In this document: one piece after another, positions 1 to 6,694 of the stretch
Layout: every line of letters starts with the position of its first letter
Numbering within the stretch: position 1 is the stretch's first letter
Assembly (NCBI GenBank): GCA_902490055.1
Contig: CABUCP010000121.1
Coordinates: 1-8,125 of the forward strand
Direction: 5' to 3'
Source of the DNA: an uncultured Klebsiella sp.
GTDB lineage: Bacteria; Pseudomonadota; Gammaproteobacteria; Enterobacterales; Enterobacteriaceae
Length of the DNA stretch: 8,125 bases
The notes under the pieces: generated by a model
Told to the model about the DNA's origin: nothing
Seen by the model: the letters and a program-made list of their open reading frames with translations, nothing else
Databases searched by the model: none
Made by a program: the position numbers and the translations under genes

Positions 1-73
1 CCCGCCAATACATCGAAAAAATCAGATTTAAATTGCCATTACATTCATCTTTTCCGAGCTATTCATCCCCCAG
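1..73. other. AT-rich DNA after the operon, no gene recognised
   Basis: This stretch follows the mini-pilin stop codon. On the minus strand it holds a run of six T (16-21) and a short palindrome ATTTAAAT (25-32) but no GC-rich stem, so it is not a convincing terminator. An ATG at 13 begins a frame that leaves the window after four codons and has no ribosome site. Whether the operon continues cannot be judged. Confidence 0.4.
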
Positions 74-364
74 CTAATCATAGACAACGCGCAGTAACGT
101 AAGCTGCTTGTCTTCATCGAGGTAGCTTTTCTCCACCGTCGCATGGGGAGCGGCCAGCGACGTCGTGATATTTTCAACGATTGCGTGCCGCTCAATGCGA
201 TCGGCGCGCTGGCACAAGATTTCGCTACTTTCCGTTTCATTCCAGCAACTTTCGGTGACGACGTTACCAAAAAATTGAATAGTGCCGGCGGAGAGCGCCT
301 GCGCGCCGCTGCTCGCGAGCAGCAAAATTACCGCCAACCCTGACCATTCGTGCTTGCAATTCAT
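74..364 (-). CDS. Small exported pilin-like protein of unknown function
   Basis: A 96-residue protein. The ATG at 364 is chosen over the in-frame TTG at 427 because it starts a clean signal peptide (cleavage near Ala23, SSGAQA) and has a GAGG ribosome site 9 nt upstream. The mature part is only about 73 residues, half a normal pilin. Its start, GTIQFFGNVVTESC (27-40), aligns without gaps to GTVNFTGQVVNAAC of the major pilin, with seven of fourteen positions identical. Its end, LRVVYD, has the penultimate tyrosine of pilins. Cys40 and Cys51 are only 11 apart, whereas pilin cysteines here are about 40 apart. The middle (RIERHAIVENITTSL) is not pilin-like. Size, cysteine spacing and the final YD also recall E. 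coli YehE (DUF2574), from memory. It is the last gene recognised in the operon, after the oxidoreductase. Possible roles are a fibre terminator, an assembly modulator or a Dsb client; none is shown. An intact frame, a signal peptide and operon position argue that it is real. Confidence 0.8.
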   Translation of the reverse strand: MNCKHEWSGLAVILLLASSGAQALSAGTIQFFGNVVTESCWNETESSEILCQRADRIERHAIVENITTSLAAPHATVEKSYLDEDKQLTLLRVVYD

Positions 365-395
365 GGGCAAAATCCTCGCCTGGAGGCATGGGATA

Positions 396-415
396 ACCGG
401 AGCAAGCGCCCCGGT
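396..415 (-). promoter_or_regulatory. Small stem-loop between oxidoreductase and mini-pilin genes
   Basis: ACCGG (396-400) pairs with CCGGT (411-415), and two more inner pairs form after one mismatch, leaving a 4-nt loop. It starts 8 nt after the oxidoreductase stop. No U-tract follows, so it is not a normal intrinsic terminator. A second weak hairpin, CCTC (374-377) with GAGG (383-386), could cover the ribosome site of the next gene. Either may modulate expression or mean nothing. Confidence 0.3.
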
Positions 416-423
416 AGCGGAAC

Positions 424-1260
424 TCAACCTTTGGCTTGCTGGATAGCCATCTGCAGCGCATCCTGCGAAGCGCTACCCGGCACGACCGAGATCCGCCCGG
501 CATCCGCATTGGCCTGCGGCATCACCACAAAAGCCGGCGTGCCGGTGAAATTCATATGCTGGGCCAGCGCCTGATTGCTTAATAGCGCATCGTGTATCGC
601 CCCGCTGTCCTGCGCCGTTTTCACCGCCATCATCTGCGGCTGGGTCAGATAGTGCGCCGCCAGCGAATACACATCTTTCTCAGCTAACTGGCCTTCTACT
701 TTCCCGGTGGCGTACAGCGCATTGTGCCAGGCCAGATACTTCGCGCCGCCGTCATTTAGCCATACCTGCTCGCCGACCCGCGCCGCCAACCCGGATACCG
801 GCCAACGCGATGAAAAGATAGGGAATTCTTTAAAGATAAAGCGCGTATCAGGATTCGATTTTACCAACGCTTCCACTACTGGCGACATCTTGCTACACCA
901 GGAACACTGGTAGTCAAAAAACATCACTACCGCCGCTTTGGCATTCGCCGGGCCGACGGAGGGGCTGCTGGCGCTCAACAACTCGGAACGATACTGCAGC
1001 GCCAGCTGCGCATAGGCCTGCTTCTGCGCAATCTGCTGGCGCTGATGCAGCGTTTCGCTGGCGGCAATCAGAAATTCAGGGTGATCGGCGAGATACGTCG
1101 CCACCGCTTCGCCAACTTTATCAGGGTGACTGGCGATATACGCTTCAGCCGTCGGGCCAATATCAGCCGCCGTCGGGCTCGCTCCCGCCGCCAGCGCGGA
1201 AAAAGAGATTACGCCGCCAAGCGCCAAACACGCCGCCGATTTACAGGAAAATTTGAGCAT
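424..1260 (-). CDS. Periplasmic DsbA/ScsC-like thiol-disulfide oxidoreductase
   Basis: A 278-residue exported protein with signal cleavage near Ala24-Ala25. Residues about 35-95 form a helical, charged region with YLADHPEFLIAASETLHQRQ, resembling the N-terminal domain of ScsC and Com1-like proteins; in Proteus ScsC this region drives trimer formation. The thioredoxin fold follows, with the active site CSWC (Cys119-Cys122, in FFDYQCSWC), the insertion of helices typical of DsbA, and the cis-proline loop GTPAFVV (Thr241-Pro242). It should act on cysteine pairs of exported proteins as an oxidase or isomerase; sequence alone does not say which. Each pilin and the adhesin encoded here has paired cysteines, so these are natural substrates. 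The ATG at 1260 lies downstream of GAGAA with loose spacing. The gene sits 55 bp after the second chaperone and 59 bp before a small exported protein. Plasmid SrgA, which oxidises PefA in Salmonella, is a known precedent for a pilus-linked Dsb enzyme. Confidence 0.92.
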   Translation of the reverse strand: MLKFSCKSAACLALGGVISFSALAAGASPTAADIGPTAEAYIASHPDKVGEAVATYLADHPEFLIAASETLHQRQQIAQKQAYAQLALQYRSELLSASSPSVGPANAKAAVVMFFDYQCSWCSKMSPVVEALVKSNPDTRFIFKEFPIFSSRWPVSGLAARVGEQVWLNDGGAKYLAWHNALYATGKVEGQLAEKDVYSLAAHYLTQPQMMAVKTAQDSGAIHDALLSNQALAQHMNFTGTPAFVVMPQANADAGRISVVPGSASQDALQMAIQQAKG

Positions 1261-1315
1261 TATTGAGTTCTCATTATCAAGGTCAGGGGATGCCCACAGG
1301 GGCCATTAAAAAGCA

Positions 1316-2017
1316 TTATCGCCGCGGCACCGTCGCCAGAACCGGCGGCATCACGCCCCCGGCATCATTGATGCTTTGCCAACGCACGGCGCAGGTTTTC
1401 GCCTGCCGGCACCACGACGTCCGCCGGGTAGAAAACGGGGCCACCACGCCTGCCGCGTTAATCGACTCGCCGTTGGCGCGCGTTAAGAAGAGCGTGACGT
1501 AATAGGGCCCGGGATTGCGCACCGTCAGCCCGTCCGCCGTCAGCGTCCAGACTAGCTGCCTATAGGCTTGCTGCGGATCGCCGGTTAGCCCTACGGGTCG
1601 ATACAGCAGTTTGAGCGCCGAGCGGAATGCCATCTGCACGCTATTTGCACCGATTCTCCCCGATGGAATAGTGGCGATGCTGAGGGTGAACAGGCTTTCA
1701 CGGTCCTGCGCCAGCGGCTCGCCGCGCCAGGCGACGCGCAGCGTGTTTTCCTGCCCGGCCCGCAAGAGGAAAAGCGGCGGCGTGACCACAAACGGCGCTT
1801 TTTGTACGCTGTAGTTATCTGCCCCCGGCCAGCGGCTGCTGGTCAGCACGTGGCTATCCACCAGCCAGTCGCTATCTGAGGTATTACGCAGCGGAACGCT
1901 CAACGTCGTCATCCCGGCGTGATAAATAAAGCGGGTACCGCCAATCACTACCCCCGCGTGACTTATTCCAAAGGGCAGTAACCAGAGCCATAACCAGCAG
2001 AGCCGTCGTTTATTCAT
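1316..2017 (-). CDS. Second periplasmic pilus chaperone, diverged FimC/PapD family
   Basis: A 233-residue chaperone, clearly a paralogue of the one encoded upstream of the usher. The signal peptide ends at Ala21 (GISHA). It keeps the functional residues: Arg29 in GGTRFIYHAG, TPPLFLLRAGQEN (79-91), RESLF, Lys136 in ALKLLYRP, NPGPYYVTL (168-176) and SINDAGG. Two differences stand out. The F1-G1 region (IPSGRIGANSVQ) is about three residues shorter than in the first copy. The F2-G2 region of domain 2 carries a cysteine pair (Cys203 and Cys209, SWCRQAKTC) where the first copy has none. PapD is known to have a disulfide near this position, formed with DsbA. The gene overlaps the preceding pilin by 8 nt and is followed after 55 bp by an oxidoreductase gene. 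It may serve the adhesin, the minor pilins or the small downstream protein; the client is inferred only. Confidence 0.9.
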   Translation of the reverse strand: MNKRRLCWLWLWLLPFGISHAGVVIGGTRFIYHAGMTTLSVPLRNTSDSDWLVDSHVLTSSRWPGADNYSVQKAPFVVTPPLFLLRAGQENTLRVAWRGEPLAQDRESLFTLSIATIPSGRIGANSVQMAFRSALKLLYRPVGLTGDPQQAYRQLVWTLTADGLTVRNPGPYYVTLFLTRANGESINAAGVVAPFSTRRTSWCRQAKTCAVRWQSINDAGGVMPPVLATVPRR

Positions 2018-2546
2018 AACTCAACACAAAGGTCGCGGAAGCATCGGCAACGCCCGGCGCCACCGCGCCGCCGTCAGCCACATAGCGGGCATAAAACAGT
2101 AAACGTTCGGACGCGGCGCCCGAGCTCAGCGCCTGCACATCGCTCTGCGCACCCGGCGTTATCCGCTGTTTATTCTTGTCATACAGCGCAATCCCGATAC
2201 CAGAAGCCGCACCCGCCTCTTTATTCAGCGCAAAGAGATCGCCGTTTTGCGCGTCGCCGACGCCGCTAAAACTCACCGTCACGCCGCTGGCGGTACTGCC
2301 GCAGTTTTGCAGGGTAATCGCAAACGGCTGCCACTCGCCGCCATCGCCAGCCTGATAAAACTGGCGGTTACTGACGGTTCCCATGTCGACCTGGATGTTC
2401 TCGGAATCCGGCGACAGCGTGCAGGTGTTGTCGGTAATCGTCCCGGTCACGTAGACCCGTCCGTCGTGCGCCCAGACGCAGGTCCATACCAGCGCGAGCC
2501 CCCAGCAAAAACACAGTTTTTTCATCATGGCGGCGCGTCTATTCAT
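2010..2546 (-). CDS. Minor fimbrial subunit, FimF-like (second of two)
   Basis: A 178-residue pilin closest in look to E. coli FimF. It shows VTGTITDNTC (Cys42), LQNCGSTASGVTVSFSGVGD (Cys82), AASGIGIALYD, LLFYARYVADGG and the terminal strand ATFVLSYE. The signal peptide ends near Ala26 (TCVWA). The start at 2546 overlaps the preceding pilin gene by 8 nt. In-frame ATG codons at 2528 and 2525 would give a tighter signal peptide (MKKLCFCWG). No start has a good ribosome site, so translational coupling probably decides. The end overlaps the second chaperone gene by 8 nt in the same manner. The likely role is a tip adaptor or linker between rod and adhesin. Which of the two FimF-like proteins touches the adhesin cannot be told from sequence alone. 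Confidence 0.88.
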   Translation of the reverse strand: MNRRAAMMKKLCFCWGLALVWTCVWAHDGRVYVTGTITDNTCTLSPDSENIQVDMGTVSNRQFYQAGDGGEWQPFAITLQNCGSTASGVTVSFSGVGDAQNGDLFALNKEAGAASGIGIALYDKNKQRITPGAQSDVQALSSGAASERLLFYARYVADGGAVAPGVADASATFVLSYE

Positions 2547-3075
2547 ATTGCAGATCGAAATACATCACCGCCGTCGCATTGCCGGACGTCACGGTGGGCT
2601 GGGTGGATTTGTAGCGGATATAAAACGACAGGGTATTGCGGCCGCTTTTCAGCGGATAGACCACCGAGTCGGTGTTATTGATGCTGACGGCATCCTGGTC
2701 TTCATCAAGGATTTCCACGCCAACCCCGCTTGCCAGCATTTTTTCGCTGCCCATTCCGGTATCACTCAGCGCCAGCAGCGCCGGATTATCGCTGTCGGCG
2801 GCGCCGGTAAACCAAATTTTGCTACCGGTAATACCGCGCGAGCAGTCTTTCAGGTTGATGTTGAACGGCTTGAATTTGGTCGTCGTGCCGGTCGCGGGGA
2901 AATCTTCCACCGAGAACTGGCCTAAATCGATACTCTGGCTAAGGCTGGAAATTTCGACATCACAGGTTTGCGCGACGATCGTGCCGGTAAACTCCAGATT
3001 GTAGCCGCTATCATCGGCATAGCCGCCGCCGCTACACAGCATAATGAAGAAGATGAAATAACGAGTCAGGCGCAT
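2539..3075 (-). CDS. Minor fimbrial subunit, FimF-like (first of two)
   Basis: A 178-residue pilin with a signal peptide cleaved near Ala20 (GGGYA). The mature part begins with a donor-strand extension and first strand (YNLEFTGTIVAQTC). Cys38 and Cys78 (LKDC) form the expected pilin disulfide. The core WFTGAADSDNPALLAL, ASGVGVEIL, LSFYIRY and the closing YFDLQYE resemble E. coli FimF more than FimA, which points to a tip-fibrillum adaptor linking adhesin to rod. Its ATG directly follows the adhesin TAA, and its TAG lies inside the start of the next gene (8-nt overlap), so it is probably translated by coupling. The following gene is a divergent relative, so the two may occupy successive places in the tip. 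The pilin assignment is firm; the exact position in the fibre is inferred. Confidence 0.9.
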   Translation of the reverse strand: MRLTRYFIFFIMLCSGGGYADDSGYNLEFTGTIVAQTCDVEISSLSQSIDLGQFSVEDFPATGTTTKFKPFNINLKDCSRGITGSKIWFTGAADSDNPALLALSDTGMGSEKMLASGVGVEILDEDQDAVSINNTDSVVYPLKSGRNTLSFYIRYKSTQPTVTSGNATAVMYFDLQYE

Positions 3076-4083
3076 TTAATCGAAATCCACCCGTAAGCTG
3101 GCCAGCGCGGTAAACGCGCCTTCCGCCGGCGTTTCGCCGGTGGTGCTGACGGGATACGCCTGCAGGGAAATCGTTGCGCGACCATTTTCATCGGTCGTGA
3201 ACGGCTCAACGCTGCTGGCATCATTCGGCGTTAACACTACGCCGTCGCTATTCGCCACCACCACGCCAACATCGGGGTTATCGGTGGCGATAGCCTGGCT
3301 TAGGTGGTTATCGGCAGTGGCAATTAAGCGCAGGCTCAAATTCACCTGCGAATCCACGCCGCTACACTTCACCGGTACGGTGAATCTTTTGTTCCTGACC
3401 CCAACCGGTTTCTCCCCGGCCCGGCTAAAGCCACCGCTGAACAAAGAGCCGAAATCGACAAGGATGGTTTGCCCGGCGTTAATCGCGCAGCTTTGCGGAA
3501 CGGTGACGCTGCCGCTATAGACAATGCTGTAGACCACCTCGCTCAGCGGGTCATCGCCGGTGGTGGTGACATAGACATTAAACATCGTTTTCGGCTCGAT
3601 ATTTACCGTACCGACAAACGGTTTAACGACCTTAAGCTGAAATACCAGGTTAGAGTCGTGTACGGGAAAAGGCGAACCATTGTTGACGTTGGCGTCATAG
3701 CCCATATAGACGTAATTGACAGGCGGATAAAACTCCCCTGCTTCCGAGTCTTCGATCCGCATCGCGCCTTCAAGATAAGTCCCGTCCAGTTGCATGTATT
3801 TCCAGTCGCCGCTGGTTTCCACCACCGACGAGGTGGCGACATAGGAGCGAAACGTCCGCCCGGAAGTCGAAGAATCCACAGGGCAGATCGCCTGAACGCT
3901 AATATCCTGACTTTTGCTGAGCTGGGCGGTGGCGCCAGCCTGATTTTGCGCCGCCGTCAACGTGGTTGTCAGGTCATAGTCAACGGTGGCCGGCGAACCA
4001 TTGGTATTCTGGCAAACGGCCGCCAGTCCGCTACGGGACAGCAGCATCCCCAGTAACAAGAAAATAAAAGAAACAGACTTCAT
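3076..4083 (-). CDS. Two-domain fimbrial tip adhesin (FimH-like)
   Basis: This 335-residue exported protein has the size and plan of a tip adhesin: a receptor-binding domain (about 23-185) joined to a C-terminal pilin domain (about 187-335). The signal peptide is cleaved near Ala21-Ala22. Cys24 and Cys67 correspond in position to FimH Cys3 and Cys44, and the AVCQNTNG start recalls the FimH mature N-terminus. The first residue would be Ala and not the Phe that helps hold mannose in FimH. After Cys67 the sequence is CPVD where FimH has CHND. The pilin domain shows PQSCAINAG (Cys199), VDFGSL, RFTVPVKCSG (Cys240), VGVVV and the closing strand LASLRVDFD. It lacks a donor-strand extension of its own, as expected for the distal unit. 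The gene abuts the usher stop and the next gene (TAAATG at both ends). Adhesin role is well supported by architecture; the ligand is unknown and need not be mannose. Confidence 0.88.
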   Translation of the reverse strand: MKSVSFIFLLLGMLLSRSGLAAVCQNTNGSPATVDYDLTTTLTAAQNQAGATAQLSKSQDISVQAICPVDSSTSGRTFRSYVATSSVVETSGDWKYMQLDGTYLEGAMRIEDSEAGEFYPPVNYVYMGYDANVNNGSPFPVHDSNLVFQLKVVKPFVGTVNIEPKTMFNVYVTTTGDDPLSEVVYSIVYSGSVTVPQSCAINAGQTILVDFGSLFSGGFSRAGEKPVGVRNKRFTVPVKCSGVDSQVNLSLRLIATADNHLSQAIATDNPDVGVVVANSDGVVLTPNDASSVEPFTTDENGRATISLQAYPVSTTGETPAEGAFTALASLRVDFD

Positions 4084-6690
4084 TTAGCGACATTCCAGGT
4101 GCTGACGCGCCAGCGGCTGGCCGGCGTCAGAAAGATGATAATGAGCAACACATTGCCGATCGGGCTGTGGCCCCCACTGCGCTTTCAGCGTGCCCTGCGG
4201 GCTGAGGCCCGACAGGTAAACTTCGCCGTCATCGCCGGCGATGGCCTCTTCGGCGCTATCGACAACGGAAACGGTCGTGCCGAACGGTAGCGGTTTTCCG
4301 CTATGGTTTAGCGTGAACAGCGCCCGCTCGCCCACCCGTGCGGTGAAGTTCGCTAATACCAGCGCCCCCTGCGTTGGCACGACGTTGACCACCGCATCAT
4401 CAATATCGACGTTGTCTTTGAGCGATCCGACATCCAGCGCCATGCGGTTCTGCCGGTAGGTCGTCGCATACGGCACGACCGCATAGCCGCGGCCATCGGT
4501 CTGGATCCCCGGCTGATCTTCAATCTTGACGCTCTCCGCCCCCGGCACGGCGATCAGGACGTTGGTATCGCCCAACGGCTGGCTGAGCGTCACGCCGTGG
4601 GCGTGCGCTACGATGCCGCCGCTAAGACCGTAGTTGAGCTGCTGGTAATCACCCTGTTCGCTGTTGTTGTAGCCAACATTGAAGTTGCCCATCGCGCCGT
4701 CGTATTCGAGGCTGGCGGAACCGCTCTCCCCGACGCCATGATTCTGATAACCCTGTTGCACGCTGTAGCTCAGGTTGTTTTGATCCAGCAGCGTGCCGCT
4801 GATCCCGCTATTCTGCGTCATGCCGCCGTGGCCATCGCTACTGGTAGAGAAGGTGGCGTAAACGTTATGTCGGCGCTGAGTGATATCGTCGCCGTGCGAA
4901 AGCCACTGGCTGAGCGGCAGCGATAAATTAAGCGCCAGCGCCTGGTCGCGTTGCTCCTCTCCGGGGGCGCGGCTGCTGCTGTATGACAGGCTCCACGACA
5001 CTCCGCCAAGCGTATCGCTGAAGCCGACCTGCAGTAATTTGTTGGTTTCATCAGTATGCCAGTAGCTCTGCTGGCTACCGGTGACATACAGCGAGCCAAG
5101 ATGACCGAACTGCTGCGAGATATTTACCTGCACCTTGCCGCGTTTGGTGTAATACAGATCGTAGTAATCCGTTGGATTGCGCTCGCTGTCATCATCCTGC
5201 TGGCCGTTATAGCCAGACATCCGCTTCCACGCGGTATCATCGAGCGTGTAAAAACCGGAAGTCGAGTAGCGGTAGCCCAGCAGCTGGAAGTGGGTGCCAA
5301 GATCGTTAAGCGATTTGGCGTATAAAAAGCGCAACGATTGCCCCTGATGTTCGCTTTCATCCGCCAACGTACTGTAGGCCTGGGTAAGATCGAGAGAAAT
5401 CGCCCCCCAATCGCCGAAGTTTGCCCCGCTCCCCAGCGCCAGCGCCCGGTAGTCGGATGAAAACTGCGTTCCGCCATACAGCGTAAAGCCGTGCGCCAGC
5501 CCCCACATCAGCGTTGCCTGGCCAAAGCTCACATCCCGCTTCTGACTGCTGTCGCCGCGATAAGTCGCGGCGGTGGCGGCGTATTTCACCCGCCCTTCAC
5601 GCTGCAGGACCGGTACGGCGGCATAAGGCACGCTATAGCTGGAAATACTGCCATCAGACTCCTTAACCTCAACGCTCAGATCGCCGCTGGAGGAGGTAGG
5701 ATAAAGATCGTCGATGGTAAAGGCGCCGGGCGGCACATAGCGCTGGTCGATGGTGTAACCGTTCTGACGGATCGTCACCTGGGCATTACTTTTGGCAATA
5801 CCGTGAATGGTTGGCGCAAAGCCCTTCATGCTGTCCGGCAGCATGTTGTCATCCGATGCCAGCTGTAATCCACGAAATGGCAGGCTATCAAAAACCCCGG
5901 AGGGGGTGTAACTATCGCCGGCCGTCAACTCGCCTTTCAGCGCCGCCACATCCCGCTCAACATAGGTACTGATATGCTGCCAGTCGTTTTTGTTCTGCTG
6001 GCTATCGCTGTTGTAGTTCCACGTCGAATAATCACGCAACCGCCATGCGCCGAGGTTCACACCGCTATTGAGGCCGAGAAAATAGCTGTCGTCATTGGCG
6101 CCGCCTGCGCTACGGTCCCGGCTATTGGCGCCGGTAAAGGTATAGTTGAGCAGCAGCGCGTTGATACCTTCATCCCAGTTCTGCGGCGGAATATACCCCC
6201 GGGCCGGGTTGTTCAGCGCCGCCTGCGGGATGCTGATATCCAGCCGCTGCTGGCTAAAGTCGAAAATAGCCGTGGCGGCGGGGATCGCCGCCGCCAGATC
6301 GATGCAGTCATCCGCTTTCGCCTTCGCCAGGGTCGGAAAAGCGCTGATGTTGACATTCATGCCGCTCAGCATGGCCGGAGTCAGGCACGCGCGCAGGCCG
6401 GAGTTATCGGTAGCGTGGCTATCGGCGCGAAAAGTGATATCACGCATCGCCAGTACCGCGCCGTTAAGGTAGATATCGACCCGATAAATCCCCGGCGCCT
6501 GGCCATTGCCTTCAAAGCGCGACAAATCGGCGATTTTCGACGGATCGTCGGATAAAAACGCGGGATTAAAATAGTTATCGGCCCAGCTGCACGGCGGCGT
6601 AAAGAGGCCCAGCGAGATCAACGCCAGGCGAATAAACGAAGGGAGTCTACCCACCGTCAATGAGCGAGCGGCGGCATCGATTTTCAACAC
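4084..6690 (-). CDS. Outer-membrane fimbrial usher (FimD/PapC family)
   Basis: An 868-residue usher, full length for the family, forming the outer-membrane pore that recruits chaperone-subunit complexes and secretes the growing fibre. The start is a GTG at 6690, followed at once by a TTG codon. No ATG lies upstream in frame, and the signal peptide is long (cleavage near Ala37, CSWA). A GTG at 6654 would give a shorter 25-residue signal and cannot be excluded. The mature protein opens with DNYFNPAFL and DLSRFEGNG, the usher N-terminal domain, with Cys102 and Cys129 as its conserved pair. The barrel and plug region contains the hallmark VPYAAVPVLQREG. The C-terminal domain ends with a second cysteine pair, Cys847 and Cys867 in the final LECR, as in FimD. 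Only 4 nt separate it from the chaperone stop, and its TAA abuts the adhesin ATG, so translation is probably coupled on both sides. The reading frame is intact. Confidence 0.97.
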   Translation of the reverse strand: MLKIDAAARSLTVGRLPSFIRLALISLGLFTPPCSWADNYFNPAFLSDDPSKIADLSRFEGNGQAPGIYRVDIYLNGAVLAMRDITFRADSHATDNSGLRACLTPAMLSGMNVNISAFPTLAKAKADDCIDLAAAIPAATAIFDFSQQRLDISIPQAALNNPARGYIPPQNWDEGINALLLNYTFTGANSRDRSAGGANDDSYFLGLNSGVNLGAWRLRDYSTWNYNSDSQQNKNDWQHISTYVERDVAALKGELTAGDSYTPSGVFDSLPFRGLQLASDDNMLPDSMKGFAPTIHGIAKSNAQVTIRQNGYTIDQRYVPPGAFTIDDLYPTSSSGDLSVEVKESDGSISSYSVPYAAVPVLQREGRVKYAATAATYRGDSSQKRDVSFGQATLMWGLAHGFTLYGGTQFSSDYRALALGSGANFGDWGAISLDLTQAYSTLADESEHQGQSLRFLYAKSLNDLGTHFQLLGYRYSTSGFYTLDDTAWKRMSGYNGQQDDDSERNPTDYYDLYYTKRGKVQVNISQQFGHLGSLYVTGSQQSYWHTDETNKLLQVGFSDTLGGVSWSLSYSSSRAPGEEQRDQALALNLSLPLSQWLSHGDDITQRRHNVYATFSTSSDGHGGMTQNSGISGTLLDQNNLSYSVQQGYQNHGVGESGSASLEYDGAMGNFNVGYNNSEQGDYQQLNYGLSGGIVAHAHGVTLSQPLGDTNVLIAVPGAESVKIEDQPGIQTDGRGYAVVPYATTYRQNRMALDVGSLKDNVDIDDAVVNVVPTQGALVLANFTARVGERALFTLNHSGKPLPFGTTVSVVDSAEEAIAGDDGEVYLSGLSPQGTLKAQWGPQPDRQCVAHYHLSDAGQPLARQHLECR

Positions 6691-6694
6691 AATA

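Noticed and set aside
15..32. Rho-independent terminator after the mini-pilin gene
   Set aside because: There is a T-run on the minus strand but only an AT palindrome next to it, with no GC-rich stem.
1..66. Start of a further operon gene (ATG at 13) or a 12-codon peptide (ATG at 66)
   Set aside because: The first leaves the window after four codons without a ribosome site; the second is too short and lacks any support.
1273..1278. GATAAT hexamer as a -10 box for a separate oxidoreductase promoter
   Set aside because: It is a good -10 match, but no -35 is found at 16-18 bp and it lies only 12 bp before the start codon, too close for a normal leader.
1282..1303. CAGGGG direct repeat and small GCCC/GGGC stem before the oxidoreductase gene
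   Set aside because: The repeat is six bases and the stem four pairs; neither rises above chance in this GC-rich DNA.
2247..2925. Plus-strand open frames of 144 and 132 codons opposite the minor pilins
   Set aside because: Both are antisense to conserved pilin coding sequence and rich in Arg, Ala and His, as expected of shadow frames.
3469..4056. Plus-strand open frame of 195 codons opposite the adhesin gene
   Set aside because: It is antisense to a clear two-domain adhesin, has no recognisable domain or ribosome site, and its composition is that of a shadow frame in GC-rich coding DNA.
5974..6555. Plus-strand open frame of 193 codons opposite the usher N-terminus
   Set aside because: It lies wholly antisense to conserved usher sequence, with no domain and no start signal.
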